Translations under genes and position numbers: made by a program | Notes under the pieces: generated by a model | Database searches by the model: none | The model's input: the letters and a program-made list of their open reading frames with translations, nothing else | What the model was told of the DNA's origin: nothing | Origin: Nematostella vectensis | Lineage: Eukaryota > Cnidaria > Anthozoa > Actiniaria > Edwardsiidae | Assembly (NCBI RefSeq): GCF_932526225.1 | Contig: NC_064040.1 | Coordinates: 5,305,181-5,369,180, forward strand | DNA length: 64,000 nt | Direction: 5' to 3' | In this document: one piece after another, positions 30,901-43,353 of the stretch | Layout: every line of letters starts with the position of its first letter | Numbering within the stretch: position 1 is the first letter of the stretch

Positions 30901-33900
30901 CTACGTACCATCGTCCAACGAATTCTTCGTGACATCAATTGTGTTACCGGTGACATCGGTCGCGTTAATCGTGACAGCTGATACATGGTTAGCTTCGCTG
31001 ATTGCGTGACTGGTAACATCTGTGACGCAGTTTGTGACCTCAGTTGTGTGACTACTATTGTCCACGTCGCAGTCCGAAGTAGATTGATCGCAAACATCCT
31101 CCGTGTGATTCGTAAACTCAGCAACGTGACTGGTTGCGTCTGTTGCGTTACTTGTAACGCAAGTATGTTGACTGCTAGTCACGCTTGCCAACATTTCGTC
31201 CAATTCCCTCTCAAATGGATGGGCAGAATGCTCTTCGTAAGATGCTGAAAGTGGTATAACGTAATGTGTCAGGGGACCATGCAGTCAGGAGGACCCTAGA
31301 TAACCATAGATAAAGCGAGCTAGTGTTTCTTTCTCTCAATTCACCGCCTCCTCATCCCGATATTTTGTACAGGTTTATTTGTCACCTAGCGTGACGAGTC
31401 GGGAACGCCTGCGATGGAATCTTTTTGCGAGCTTTAAATGAAATTTGAAACGGTAGTTTAAATAATAGGAAAAAGAGTGCACAGTGTGTCACCTTATTAG
31501 GGACTGACAACATGGCCGATAAATAAAGGATCGCCATTAAAAAGCAACGAGTCTTAAATAATAATCTACTGAAAAAGAAATCTTAAAAAGCCAGAAACAG
31601 ATGTCTAGGTTACATAGAATTGGATAGATTAAACTTTCAGTAAGCTATACTATCAATATTATACAACCACCTCAACTTAAAAGAATATGATATCAATTTT
31701 TATTGACACGTTTGTTACCAAAGGGGGCTTGGTTTCAATAACGAGAATTCTGGCCGCTAGCGGTGATAATAACGGTGAATAAACTTATTTGGGACCGGTA
31801 TAAAATACATTAGTATATACTTAGCGGAAACTTCATAAGAACGCGTGTTCTGATTGGTTCGCTACCTCGAAATAATGACTACTTACTAACCGAGAGTGAG
31901 GTCATGCCGGGAAATATCAAACTGAGGCTTTGGCGTATCGACCGAGGCTTTGCGTGAAATTACCATAAAAAAACCCTGCTTTTTGCACCCGAAATTATCG
32001 AGCTTCACATTAAAACGGTATTTTTGCTAAAATTAATCTAGATTCATTGTCCTTTCCGGAAAATCGGCTTCAAACTACCAGTGTTTTGACAATTTCTCGC
32101 CGAAATGATTTCAAGTTTGCTGAAATTCTATTTGCGATAAACAAAAGCAGCAAATCTTCACTTTATACGAAGGAAAACGACAAGTTACTCAAAGTTTAGG
32201 CCTGCATAATGTATCAGAAGCAAAAGAAGTATTTTAGTTTGTATCTTATCGTCTGTGGAGGATTCATAGCGAAAGAAATCATTTCTACGATCAAATTCGT
32301 GAAAACGACGTTTCAAACGAGACTAAATTAGTCTACAAAATAATGTTGATCAAGATACGTATATTGTCTTCATTGGAGGTTCTATATTTCGTGGTGGTTA
32401 AAAAATGCAAAATGTGTCTTACAAAAAAGCAAAATGTGTCTTGTTCAGTCCCCGCCAAGTATATACTAAAACAATTATTCTCCTCAGGCTCAATTCGCCT
32501 TCGGCAAATAATTGTTAAGTATTTGGGAGACCATGACTTTTAATGACCACATAATGAAGTTGGCCCTTAAAAGAGGTACATTGCAAAGATTATAACGAGG
32601 GACCATTGGAGTGACCACCTAATTACGAAGGCCATTGAAACAGGTTAATTGTAAATTTATGACGAGGCTCACAATTATCTTACCTGTATCGTCGTCGCAG
32701 TCTCGTGAGATTGGCGTCCCCAATGAATCGAGGCTTTCTCTTCTTCCGATCGCAAAGTGATCATTATCAAATACAAAAGGCTCCACCCGTTCGGGACTGC
32801 CACTAGCGTCCGAATCAATGTCCAGTAAATTGACGTCGGATAAGCGTGTCGGACTGCCACTAGCGTTCGAATCAATGTCCAGTAAATTGACGTCGGATAA
32901 GCGTGTCGGACTGCCACTAGTATCCGAATCAATGTCCAGTAATTTTACGTCAGACGACGGTTGCGAGCTTGCACTAGTGTCCGAATCGATGTCCACTAGT
33001 TTGATATCGGACAACTGTTCCGTTACGCCGGGCACAGCACCCGGATTACTACTAGTCCAGTTCGGCGGCGTACAGCCTACATTCGCGAGTAACGGGTCCG
33101 TCCCGGGACTCGCACTTGCCTCGTTACTCGTACTCGTATCCTCCATGATTCGCGTTATCGTGAAGCGTGAAACGCGAGGGAAAAAGTCACGTACCAAATT
33201 CCTGATTACAGGCTTCGGCGAAGAGTTCGTGCTCGGGAATGAAAGTAGACTCGTCCCCGATGACTTTGGTTTAGAAGCAGGGGTGGGCTCCGATACGGAG
33301 CTTTGTGACGTAGTTGGGCTGCTAGCCCCGGGGGCTGGGTCCGACTCTTGGTCCTTTGCGAGCGATTTATTGCGTTGACAATAACCGTAAATATCCGCTA
33401 ATAATATTCGCTGGGTGGTCTCCATACCCTAAGATGCAAAACAAAAATTGCGCATAAAGTTTACATTTCACACAATCACTACTTTTGTGTTTTCTAAAGA
33501 GGCAAGAGGCAAGCAGTAGTGGACTGTAGATATACTGAACATAGAAAGACAAAGGCAAGGCAAGCAGTAGTGAACTGTAGACATACTGAACATAGAAGGA
33601 CAAAGGCAAGGCAAGCAGTAGTGAACTGTAGATATACTGAACATAGAAGGACAAAGGCAAGGGGCAAACAGTAGTGGACTGTAGATACACTGAACATAGA
33701 AGGACAAAGGCAAAATGTCTGCCTGTCCGTTTGTCTCTAAAAACGGACCTAACTTATATAGTAGATTAAGTAGCCCAGGTCTCTTTAAGCTTCCCCTATG
33801 CCAGTAATCCTGTTTAATATCATGTTTAAGGTCTTGGTAAAGGTAAATTTGACACCACTGTTTGTTTTTGTGGTTTTTGCAAAACCTGTATAAATAGTTC

Positions 33901-36900
33901 TTAAACTTTATTTTTGCAAAAAAAAAAAAATTTCTATTCTAGCGTATAAATTTTTCTTTTCTAGCGTATTATTTTGAGGCGAGAACTCCAGCTTGTCGGG
34001 CGTAACCTCGCGACGGGTTTTAAGATATCGCCTTCAAATTTTCGGGATCTGAAAGATAAATATGCCATGTCATAAAGTGTGAGGAATTTTCGATTTTCGA
34101 CTGAAGATCGCTTTTATAGCACTTTTCGTGTCCAAATTTCGCCAGAAATGAGAGTTCTAACTTTGATTCGTGATATTTTGTTGACAGTGTCAAATAACAA
34201 AAAGTCCTCACACACTTTGGTAGATCATCTATCTGTCATTGAGATGCAATTACGTGCAAGTGCATGCGCAATAACGCGAAGGTACATTACGCTCTAGAGT
34301 AAACTCCGTACTTTTGAGGTTGAGGCCTCAAAACTTAAACATGGAATTAGCTATTGCAAAAATAAACTTGCAGGAGATAATTCAATCTTTTATCTTTTAT
34401 TTGATATATAGTTTGTACATGTAGCGAAAATTGAGGCGCGACGATATTTTTTTCGTTTACCTTTTTACCGAGACCTTAAATAACGTCAGCAATCTACCCG
34501 TCAGTCCGGTCTGTCTGACTGTTTGTCTGTCTGTTTGTCTACTGACCGGCTCTTTTTTGAGTTCTTTGTCAAGGTCTATCCGGACCAGACTGTTGTTGAC
34601 CTTTAGCGATAGTGCAAGAGCCATCAGACCGCCAACATACGGGTCATTCTCTCGCAAGTCCAGTCTCAGCAGCGTCTTGCTGTCAGCAACAACCTGTTAA
34701 AGGTACAACAAACGTGTAGGGGGCCTTCCGTGTCATAATTCCTTCATTTTTATTAGTATTCTAGTATCTACATAAAATACTGTATTTCATTAAACAAACG
34801 TTTCATGCTGCTGGGCGCAGTTAGTGGCATTTTATGGATTCTGTCTGAAAATGTCATTTGGAAGAGAGTTCCTGCTATAATGGGTTTAAAGTACACTACA
34901 TATATAAGCCTCTTTCCCTTTCATCTTTCCCTAGCATATTTCAATCGTTTTTTTTTTAGTTTGCTAAGCAAATGTGAATTATATACACATGGAGATTCAG
35001 TGCAGTAGCAGGCCTCGAAATATTAGACGCACAATATAAAAACATAAAAGAAAATATTGGAGGCACAATATAGAAACATAAAAGAAAATATTAGAGGCAC
35101 TACCATTCCCCTACATCCTCCTGACACTGTCCTGAGTGAAATAAATGTCTTAAAGGTTATCTGGAAACCTGGATGTGTCTAACAGCCTTACCTCGGCAAG
35201 AGCAATGATCCCCTCACTGGAAAGCCGCGTGTTCAGTAGACCCACCCTTTGGAGGGATTTGTTACCCAGGAGCCCACTCTTCAGAAGGTGAATACCTTCG
35301 TTGGTCAGTCGATTGTGGCCAAGGTTCAAGGTTTGCAAAGATGTCAACGCCACCTAAAGAGTGATAATAGTCATGCTTAGAGGCAACAGAAATAGGAGTG
35401 ATTCGCATGAAAGCTTCAATATGTTATACAGGGGGCAGTTCCTAAAAAGCAGGTTAGTGTTAACCCAGGGATTAATATGGCTATCTTGACATTTCATTGG
35501 ATAAAAAGGACATTTTTTTCCTTGGTAAGCATTAACTTGTTTTCTCGGAACTGGACCCAGTACTGTATTTCAGGTGCCTCTTTTGTGTACAACAGGGCAT
35601 GCTTTGCTTGTAGGATTATAATAAAGGAGGATTTGGGGGAAATCTTATGTCCACCTTATATACTCACAAGTGCATTTGCAAGAGCACTCATGCCCTGGAA
35701 GGTCAACTGGTTGTTCCAGAGCACAAGGGTCTGTAAACCCCCATCTCTCTGCTCCACAAGGCCCTCACACAGGTGTGCCAGACCCATGTCTTGTAGCTGG
35801 TTATTGCGGAGGTCTAGAAGGCGCAAGGTCTTGTTGGACTTCAACATGGTGCCGAGGCACTGGCCGTCAGACGGGACTAATCGGTTATCGCCCAGAAACA
35901 GGTCACGCAAGTTGTGGTTTGTTTTTACTGCAGTTGCTGTAGGTCAAATAATAACTGTGTGATAACAGGAAAGACTGTATCACTCAAGGAGGGGATTTTC
36001 TCAGTTGAGCTCTCCACCTTGTCAAAATAGTGTTTGGCTAGCCAGCTATCTTTACGGGTTATACGGAAATGTTTATCTTCCAAATGAAGAATAAGGTTCA
36101 CTAGTGACAAATATGGAACCAGAGCACCTTATCCTTTGTGCACTTCAACACTCTTGTCCAGAAAAAAAAATACACATATACCTAAATAAGCCAGAATAAG
36201 AGCCAGCTAACAGGATAGTTGGATGTCTAGCTTACTGACATAACAACAACAATCAACACTACATACCAAGCAAAAAAAGAGGTTTTCCTGTGAGGTTTGT
36301 TGCCTCCATATGAAGCACTACGAGGTTGCAGCCAAGCTTCAGGGACCTGCCCAATAGAGGTATAGACTGCTCTGTCCAGACAGTGTGCCGCAAGTCCAGG
36401 TATTCCAAGCAGGGTGTCTGAATAAAACACAAACAAACAGAAGAAGAAATGAAATTGCCATACAAAGATACAAAAATTGTACGTAAATCATTACTGTGAA
36501 AACACGTAAAACATATATATTTTTTTAATAGGAGGAATGTGTTGTTAAAATTTGTAGCTATTGTACTTTGAGAAAGAAACAAGACTCATAATGGCATCTT
36601 ACAAGTTTGACAGCCCTTGCAATAGCCTGCCATCCTCGTATCTTGATCTTGTTGTTGTATGCTAGATTGATGCGATTAGCTGTGTGGTAAAACTCAACCA
36701 TTTCAAGCAATGATATCACACCCTGTGTAAGAATTGGAAAAAAGCCTTAACGTTATAATTCCACAAGTCTTTTGTGTACATCTGTTATTTCATGACAGAC
36801 TGGTTATTGAGTTGTAATGCAAACAGTACCTCATCATCAAGATTAGTGTTCTCTAGGTCCAAAGTCCTGGTCCTGACTTGCCGGAAAACTTCCTCTAGCG

Positions 36901-39900
36901 ACTCACAGGATTTCTGGTCCAGCTTGGTACCTGGGAAAATTAAAAGGTGAAGATCAGTGCTGCAGTGCAGAGCTGAGCACAAGGAGCTTGAGAAGCTCCT
37001 CCACTGGCCACTTAATAAAAAGACCTTCGAGGCTCTGGAACCAGGGTATGCATTGTGCAAAAGCTAAAAGTTTTGCTTGGACACTTGATTGAAGGTTGGC
37101 TCATTTTTACACAAGTAAAAATTGACAAAACTTCCCTAGAAATGCATTTCTTTTGGCTATACTAGAGTGCATTATGGATTTTATTATCTTTTTTTAGAAT
37201 GATCTATGTACATAATTTGGAGGCTTTTGTTCATGCTTACCTCTCAAATCGATAACATCAATTCTTTCGTGAAAGCTTTCACAAGCCTGTAAAAAATTAA
37301 AATTTGAAAAAAAAGTTAAAATTAAAAAAAACCTCACATAACTCTTTTATATCATAAATGTGAGAAAAGGAACAATGCCCTATTAACAATGACTTCAGTT
37401 TACATACCTCGAGCTGTTTTATCAGCTTATCACATGGTTTTGTTTTACTTATATTACATGCTGTACGGTATGATTCAATAACTTCTGAACTTGTAGCTTT
37501 TCCACCTAAAAAGATAAAAAAGTCAAAACTTCATTACTTAAAATGAGAGAGTATGTATACTATATAACATCTAATTGACCGATTTTTTTGTTTTCTTCCT
37601 TGTAACTTGTAAAATCGTTTCACTACATATCTCAGAAAACACCATTGTTATTGTAGCAAAATATTCAGGTGGTAATAACTAGGCTTTTACAGCATTCTAA
37701 GGTATTTTGTCAAAACAAAAAAAACAGGGTTTTATTTACTGTAGAAATAAATAAATAAAGCACAAAGAAAGTATCACTAGCATTGTCAAGAAGAAACCTT
37801 ACATACAGTTTAATCCACGACAAAAACAATATCAAGTACTTTGTGATGTACTGGTATTGAATAAATCTACAGAAAATTAAACGGTTTAACTGATTATCTA
37901 TATTTTGAAGGGTTCAATCCTAGAGTTTAATTGGTGGCTGGTAAGACAATTTAATCCTGGTTTTATCACAAGAGATAAAAAGACTTTCAGAACAGGACTC
38001 ACTAATCTACACAGAGAAAAGCACCAATAGTTGAAGAAAGTTTACAAGACAATAAGCAGACATTGATTTCAAGGCAAAAGTATTTACAATATGTATGTCG
38101 GGCAAAATTCAAAGACTCAAATGAAATAATAGATTAGTATATTTTCCCAAGAATCATTTTATTTTGTTTCTCCATAAACCCTGTATATCTAGAAGGGCAG
38201 TGACCCTTGAAATGAAACAAATTGCTTCTTTCCAAACCAAACAAAAGTACAAGTTACCAAGTACGGTAAAACATGGTAATACCATTATGTGAAATAAATT
38301 TGTGCAAAATTTAAGTGATAACTCTAATTCTTAACATGAAATTATGAATAAATATAACACATTAGAAATCACCGTGTGGTTAAAGAAAGATTAAGCAGCT
38401 TATCAACCCATAATCATTGTGCACTTACAGTTGACAAGATAAATAAAAAGTATGCCATGATTGAGGTTATTAATATTGTACAAGCCCATGCCAACAATAT
38501 CCAACATCTAGATTGCCTTCTGACTTCTATCATTTAAAATGTTTTCAATTTTTTTATATCTTTATTGGTCAGGACAAGAATTGTAATATACAAAACATAT
38601 GTCCAATGAGGCCATGCGTAAACGGGCACTAGGCCCATGTAGGACACACCCCAAACTAAAGAAATCTGAAATAAAAATGACAATAAAAACTACTTTTGGT
38701 GGCAGCCACAGTCCTGAGCGAAATGCTTTTTAATCAAGTCACCTCTCTGCAAGATGCACCAAGTTATTCCGTAAGTTTGAATTACAGAAACCAGAATGTG
38801 GCAGTTAGCAGTTGGAAATCATTGACAAGAGATTGCAATAAATTACACTAAAAAGTACAATGATCCATCAAAGACACTAAATTTCAATTTTTGTAAAGTA
38901 AAACCCACTTAAAAAAAGAATTTTTAATTTGAGAGATTTAGTATTATATTTTTACCAATACTTTTGCCTGGAAGAGAATTTTCTTTATTATTAAGAATTT
39001 ATATCTTCCCAGTCTCGAAAGTCATTTAGCTAATTTATAACAAAAGCTTTCGTCAAGACCCGGTGCTCCCCCAAGGCTTTTCGGTTAATGTTAATGAAAT
39101 AGTTAATGTTTCACAGAAATTTCACAAAATATTCAGATCATTTTTAGGTGAAAGGGTGTTTTTATGTGAGTCGTAGAGTAAAGATCTGCGATGTTTCCCC
39201 TGACATAATTTATTTAGTTAGTAAGATTAAGTCATTTTTTTAACAGTGAAAGTTTGTAAAGAAATAAATAAATAGAGTATTTGCTGAATTTCTTGATATT
39301 TGGTCTCATTTTGAAAAAAAAGTCACAAATGCAACTGTTTGGACATTATCTCTGAGTCGTAGTATCATAATAAAATGAGGCACTTAACACAAATAATTGT
39401 CTTATGCCTTGGACTATGCCTATAGTGAGGTAATCCTGACAACCTGTTGTGGAGAAATATCTATTGACGCATTATCTAAACCATGGCTGTCAACTCCCCT
39501 GCATTAGAAGTCTCAAGATTTTGAACCTTTTCTCAAGCCTAATTTTCTTGAAAATATCCATACATTTATTGTATTCTCTCGCATCAGCTATCTTGGTACT
39601 TCTGATACAAGATTTTTCCTAAAGAGAGGTTGACTTTGACTATGCTAAACAGAATTATACTGTATGCATATAGGTGTTTGGTAACTTGTTCACACTAATT
39701 TTATATGCATTCACCATAAAAATGGGGAAATTGATGGGATGGCTATACTGCTGTTCATGCCTCACTTCACAGCACAATGATCAAAATTCCCTGTTGGCTC
39801 TGCTAATAAAACAACCAGCATATCCCACAGTGTGAAAGAAAATTAATGTTAGCATGCAAGAATACCTGCTTTAAATAGGAGACTAAATAGACCTGTCAAA

Positions 39901-40859
39901 TTTAAGTAGGGATATTAAAAACGGTATGGACCAAAATGGATCAAAATGTTTTGGACAAGTGTGGAAAAAATAAAAAAGAATAAAAAATGAATATAAAAAT
40001 GGTATTCTATCAAATATAGAATTATTTTCACATCATCATTTCCATCATTAGCAGTTTAAATTTTTATTCTTACTTTGTATCTGTGAGTACCTCAAATAAT
40101 AAAAAAGAAATACAAATGCGATCTGAACAACCAATTAATCAAAAGGCCAAATGTAAGACGAACAGGCATAATATATAATTTATTTTTACATTATCTCCAA
40201 TTTGGATAGGTAGAAAAAACGGAAACTGTCAAAGATACAGTACTCCTAAAAGATTTATATCTAGATTGATGTTTGGATAATTTTGAGTGTTGATGCGAAG
40301 GGTGACACTAAATATAACAGTAGCATTTGTTCGCGAAGCGTTTACGTGGGTATTTTTCTGATTCAAGGAATCGAACTGACCTTTATTTTATCGAGAGCAA
40401 GGTAACATCGTGATTAGAAAGTCACGGTCGAAAGCCATTTAATCAGCAAACAGATGAGTAACAGATCTCAATTTAGGGTTATTGAATACAGGGCTTTTCG
40501 AGGTATTAGATAAAAGGAAGCTCCATCGTCATCAAAACACCTCTCACTAAACGAAACGTACGACAGAGAGGAAATGACGAGACAATTTGATTACACTATG
40601 AAATTATCCAATACCAATTAGACTACAAAGAAAATGTGACATCTTTACCATCCTGCCATGGGTCCTTTGGTTCTTGGCTGTGAAATAACGGCAGCGCGTG
40701 GTCATCGGGGAAAGAGACTTTCCTCTTACGATCGGATTTCGGCGACCTGGCAGAGACGCTTCTGTTGAGAGGGGATAAACTCAAATTTGATGCATCGTTG
40801 ACGCTTGGCTCAGAGCAAGCGGTATCTTCACAAGCCAGGGCATCCTCAGCTGTTTCCAT
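30901..40859 (-). CDS. PPP1R37: PPP1R37 homologue, leucine-rich PP1 regulatory subunit (11 exons)
   Basis: Minus-strand exons: 40859-40649, 37505-37408, 37286-37241, 36930-36830, 36722-36603, 36417-36267, 35936-35668, 35353-35192, 34693-34547, 33428-32684, 31244-30901, giving 797 residues (human about 691). The family binds and regulates protein phosphatase 1. The N-terminal KVSF (47-50, within RKRKVSFPDD) fits the PP1 docking motif, followed by EPKDPW. Exons 3-9 encode leucine-rich repeats of the RNI type (EYLDLRHT, LRLLDLRNNQL, LQTLVLWNNQLT, LQTLNLGHNRLTNEG). Exon 10 begins with the conserved ETTQRILLADI helix and then becomes disordered. It contains four tandem units of about 19 residues around LLDIDSD (residues about 573-646). 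The last exon is a Val-Thr-Asn repeat ending at TAG (30901-30903); a possible GTACGT donor overlaps that end, so a further exon cannot be excluded. The 57-bp and Val-Thr repeats are unlike the vertebrate tail. Confidence 0.92.
30905..31160 (-). repeat. Degenerate coding repeat (Val-Thr-Asn) in the last PPP1R37 exon
   Basis: Minus-strand codons cycle through variants of VTNxxTDVTSH (for example TNCVTDVTSH, TINATDVTGN). On the plus strand this appears as recurring GTGAC/GTAAC blocks every 12-15 bases. The exon remains open throughout, so the repeat is translated. Confidence 0.7.
31245..32683 (-). other. PPP1R37 intron 10
   Basis: The donor reads GTAAGA after ACA-G and the acceptor TTTCAG before CATCTTACG; phase 1 on both sides. 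AT-rich, with no exon recognised inside. Confidence 0.8.
32793..33017 (-). repeat. 57-bp coding tandem repeat in PPP1R37
   Basis: Four units encode (Q/P/R)LSDVNLLDIDSDASGSP-like sequences. The two central units are almost identical at DNA level over 57 bp; the outer ones are diverged, indicating ongoing expansion in the middle. Confidence 0.9.
33505..33722. repeat. 51-bp tandem repeat in a PPP1R37 intron, four copies
   Basis: Units read GCAAGCAGTAGTGAACTGTA then GATATACTGAACATAGAAGG and ACAAAGGCAAG, with period 51, 51 and about 54 bp. Because 51 is a multiple of three, all minus frames stay open, which creates spurious repetitive open frames here. The array begins about 75 bp upstream of the exon-10 acceptor. 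Confidence 0.9.
34500..34546. repeat. CTGT-rich microsatellite next to a PPP1R37 donor
   Basis: Imperfect (CTGT)n/(GTCT)n at about 34507-34540, directly after the exon-9 donor (minus GTCAGT, plus 34541-34546). Confidence 0.7.
36986..37048. mobile_element. Half copy of the TACCCTGGTTCCAGAGCC foldback MITE
   Basis: The inverted sequence GAGGCTCTGGAACCAGGGTA (37029-37048) and the inner CCACTGGCCACTTA match the element at 8933-9012. The other arm is replaced by GAGCTTGAGAAGCTCC. It lies in PPP1R37 intron 3. Confidence 0.65.
37506..40648 (-). other. 3.1-kb first intron of PPP1R37
   Basis: The donor is GTAAAG after GAT-G and the acceptor TTTTAG before GTGGAAAA. AT-rich; no exon or strong repeat recognised inside. 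Confidence 0.8.
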
Positions 40860-42641
40860 CTCTAATCATGGCAATGGGTTGGTATTTTTAGCAGGAGTAA
40901 TCGACGTGTTTCCTGTCTCGGGATTTCGTTTACATCTGCGCCATATTGGAAACCCACCCCAATTTGGGGGACTGGGGCTATTCACCAGCATGCCAAGTGC
41001 GCTCGAACCACGAACACCCCCCCCCCCCCCCCCCCCCAACACACACACGCACATTAAAAATCCACACAGATAAAAAATCTTGATTAAGTTCATCTACTAG
41101 TAAATTGTTCTAAATGTTATACCGACTGACTAACCAGGTAAACATATTCTCCTGACCATACCTAACAAAAAAAAGTAAATAAATAAAAAACACTAATGCT
41201 ACGAACGAAATATTAGCTCTCTTAGAGCCTTTTTTGTTTTAAGTGGAATATTGTGTGTTGAAAAAGGGTTTTTTACCCTTCGCATTTATTTTCTAGGGAG
41301 AGTAACTGTAGAAATTTATAGGTCTCACACAGATTTTTATTATTTTGGGAGCCCTGTGGTATCCATCATGCAAAGAGCGCTCATTCTTTCTCCGCCATCT
41401 TGGATCCACAAAGTTCAAACGTTTCGGCGTTTTTACCGGTTTATATCTCATAAATGTTCTATAAGTACAGCTCTTTCGGAGGACGACTAACACCTTCGGA
41501 AGCCAATTCAGCCTTTCAGGCCCAGGTAAACACTTATAAGTGCTTAGAAAACCGTGTTCGGCATCAAGGTAAAGTGAAAAGACTTCAACGGCGAGAAGAG
41601 GGTTGTTTCTCAATACACGTCCATATAAGCTTAATATGTCATTTATCTTATAGTATCTTAGTAAGAATTCCCTGTTATTGTAAGAATTAGACTATGACGG
41701 GTCATTCCGTCCTCCTACAAACAAGCCCACCTCTGTGTAGTCAACTACCTAGTAAGGTACCTATTCTCGTCCAGGACCTATTCTCGACCACACGAAAATA
41801 ATGTCAAATATTTAGTAAACTATAAAGTAGAAAGTGACACATCGAGTCGAAGAAACAACGTAGGTAAAACATGCTTTCTAATACTTTTTACTTTAAATCG
41901 GGAAGCGATTTATACATTCCTCAGATGCCATTGGGCTCGCCGTTTGGTCCATATCATCGTCAGGTCTCCATTTATCGAACTAGAAATGCATTTTCTCGGC
42001 CCATGCAAGAGGTATCGCTCTAAAACTCGCTATACTGTTGTGAAAATTATCTGTGCAGCTGCTGCCGGTAGCATCCTGCCGAAAGCTTCTTTATTTTTTC
42101 GTTGAACTCAATCAAAGCTGGTGTGGGTGAAATTAAGTTGCTTGCCTTGTCTCTCTCTTCTCCAAATGAAGCTTAAATTAGAATTAAATGGCACTTTTGT
42201 AAATTACATTTATCAGAGATTATTGTCTGGTATTTTAGCTAAAATGAAACAAGAATAGGTTCCGAGCGGACGAGAATATGTTCGACTGGACGAGAATAGG
42301 GTTAGTATTTACATGTACTTTGATTTTTATCAGTAAAAAAAAAAAGAAACTTGTGAGAATATTCAAAGTCTACACAATTAGTCTAATGTGGAAGAAGCTT
42401 AACAAGGCAAAATATGCCTTTTTGACTTGAAATTCTCTCTGGTAATACAATTCAAAGATAACGTGGACGAGAATAGGTGCCAATACCTTATATACATTTC
42501 GAAAATAGCAATCCATGATGAATTACGCCATACAGGTAATCAGCAAAATCGAGCCCAAACAAGTTTTTAACTGAGTTATTGTGTTGAATTTATTAGAGTC
42601 TTCGTAGTTTAAAGGTCACCAGTGTTGATACTGCAGCAGAG
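40860..42641. other. Divergent intergenic region between PPP1R37 and COX7A
   Basis: Promoters of both genes should lie here. A C run occupies 41016-41037. Around 41385-41403 there is TCTCCGCCATCTTGG, resembling a YY1-type core motif, although the same core also occurs in a repeat-rich area at 7688. A transposon-like element occupies 41756-42481. Confidence 0.45.
41756..42481. mobile_element. Possible 0.73-kb MITE with GGTACCTATTCTCGTCCA ends
   Basis: The left end GGTACCTATTCTCGTCCA (41756-41773) is the inverse of TGGACGAGAATAGGTGCC (42464-42481) with one mismatch. Additional internal copies occur at 41774-41790 and 42255-42295 (GGACGAGAATA). No target duplication was found and no frame encodes a transposase. 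Confidence 0.5.
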
Positions 42642-43353
42642 ATGGCATCGTCATCTGGAGCAAGTATTGCCCAGGAAGTCAACAAGCTCTCTCGGTTTCA
42701 ACGATTATTCCAGGTGTTAAACACTTATTGTGATATAACACAGTATTAATCAAACATTTCACGGATGGATTTCATGTAATTTTAACTTTCTTGCTTCCAT
42801 CATTCAAGCTAACAGGATTACAGTTAAAGACTTTTGATTGGCCAGTGTCTTTCAGATATCTGGCATCATAGGAAAATCAATTTCAAAACTTGACAATGAA
42901 AACGTTTCAGAGATTTTAAATGATGGAACCCAGAAGACAATTAAGGTGTTAGAAATCATGGGGAGGGTTGTCAAATTATTTTAAAAACACAGTTAGGTTG
43001 CACTTACTCACCAAGAAGGGATAATTAAGAAGTCTTGTCCACATTCGGCTATATGGTAGAAAAAATAATCCTCCTGGGGTTTTTGAAATTGTCCTTTTTT
43101 GATGTTGCCAAAACAAGATTATTTTCAACTGCTGCCCTCTCAAATTGCTCTAAATCTAAACAAAATTTGTGTTAATAGTTTGTTAATTTGTTTTCTAATG
43201 CAGACTGGAGAAGCCCCTATTCATCTAAGGGGAGGAGCCAAGGATATCATGACCTACCGTGGAGCTATGGTTCTATCAGTTGTCGGCATTGGAGTTTCAC
43301 TTTTTACCATTTTTCAAATGGCAACAGGGCAGATGAAGAAGAAGTCTGGTTGA
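42642..43353 (+). CDS. COX7A: Cytochrome c oxidase subunit 7A family protein (2 exons)
   Basis: Exons 42642-42713 and 43204-43353 join in phase 0 to give 73 residues. COX7A subunits are small single-pass inner-membrane proteins of mitochondrial complex IV that influence its dimer and supercomplex state. The match is to the family core: QRLFQ, then PIHLRGGAKD, YRGAMVLSVVG and a hydrophobic helix (about residues 43-62), then a basic tail KKKSG. The N-terminal 24 residues are Ser-rich with few acidic residues, compatible with a short import signal. Which paralogue (7A1, 7A2 or 7A2L) cannot be decided. A possible cryptic exon in the intron is discussed among rejected items. Confidence 0.85.

Noticed and set aside
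32619-33425. 268-codon minus frame as a separate Ser-rich gene
   Set aside because: Its first residues (ETTQRILLADI) align with PPP1R37 just after the leucine-rich repeats, and splice phases join it to exon 9.
33367-33713. Three overlapping repetitive minus-strand frames
   Set aside because: They are by-products of a 51-bp intronic repeat, whose period is a multiple of three.
42857-42954. Possible extra exon in the COX7A intron (good TTTCAG acceptor, GTGTTA donor, open frame)
   Set aside because: It is phase 0 and would add about 30 residues in the middle of the conserved COX7A core, which no family member has; could still be a poison or alternative exon.
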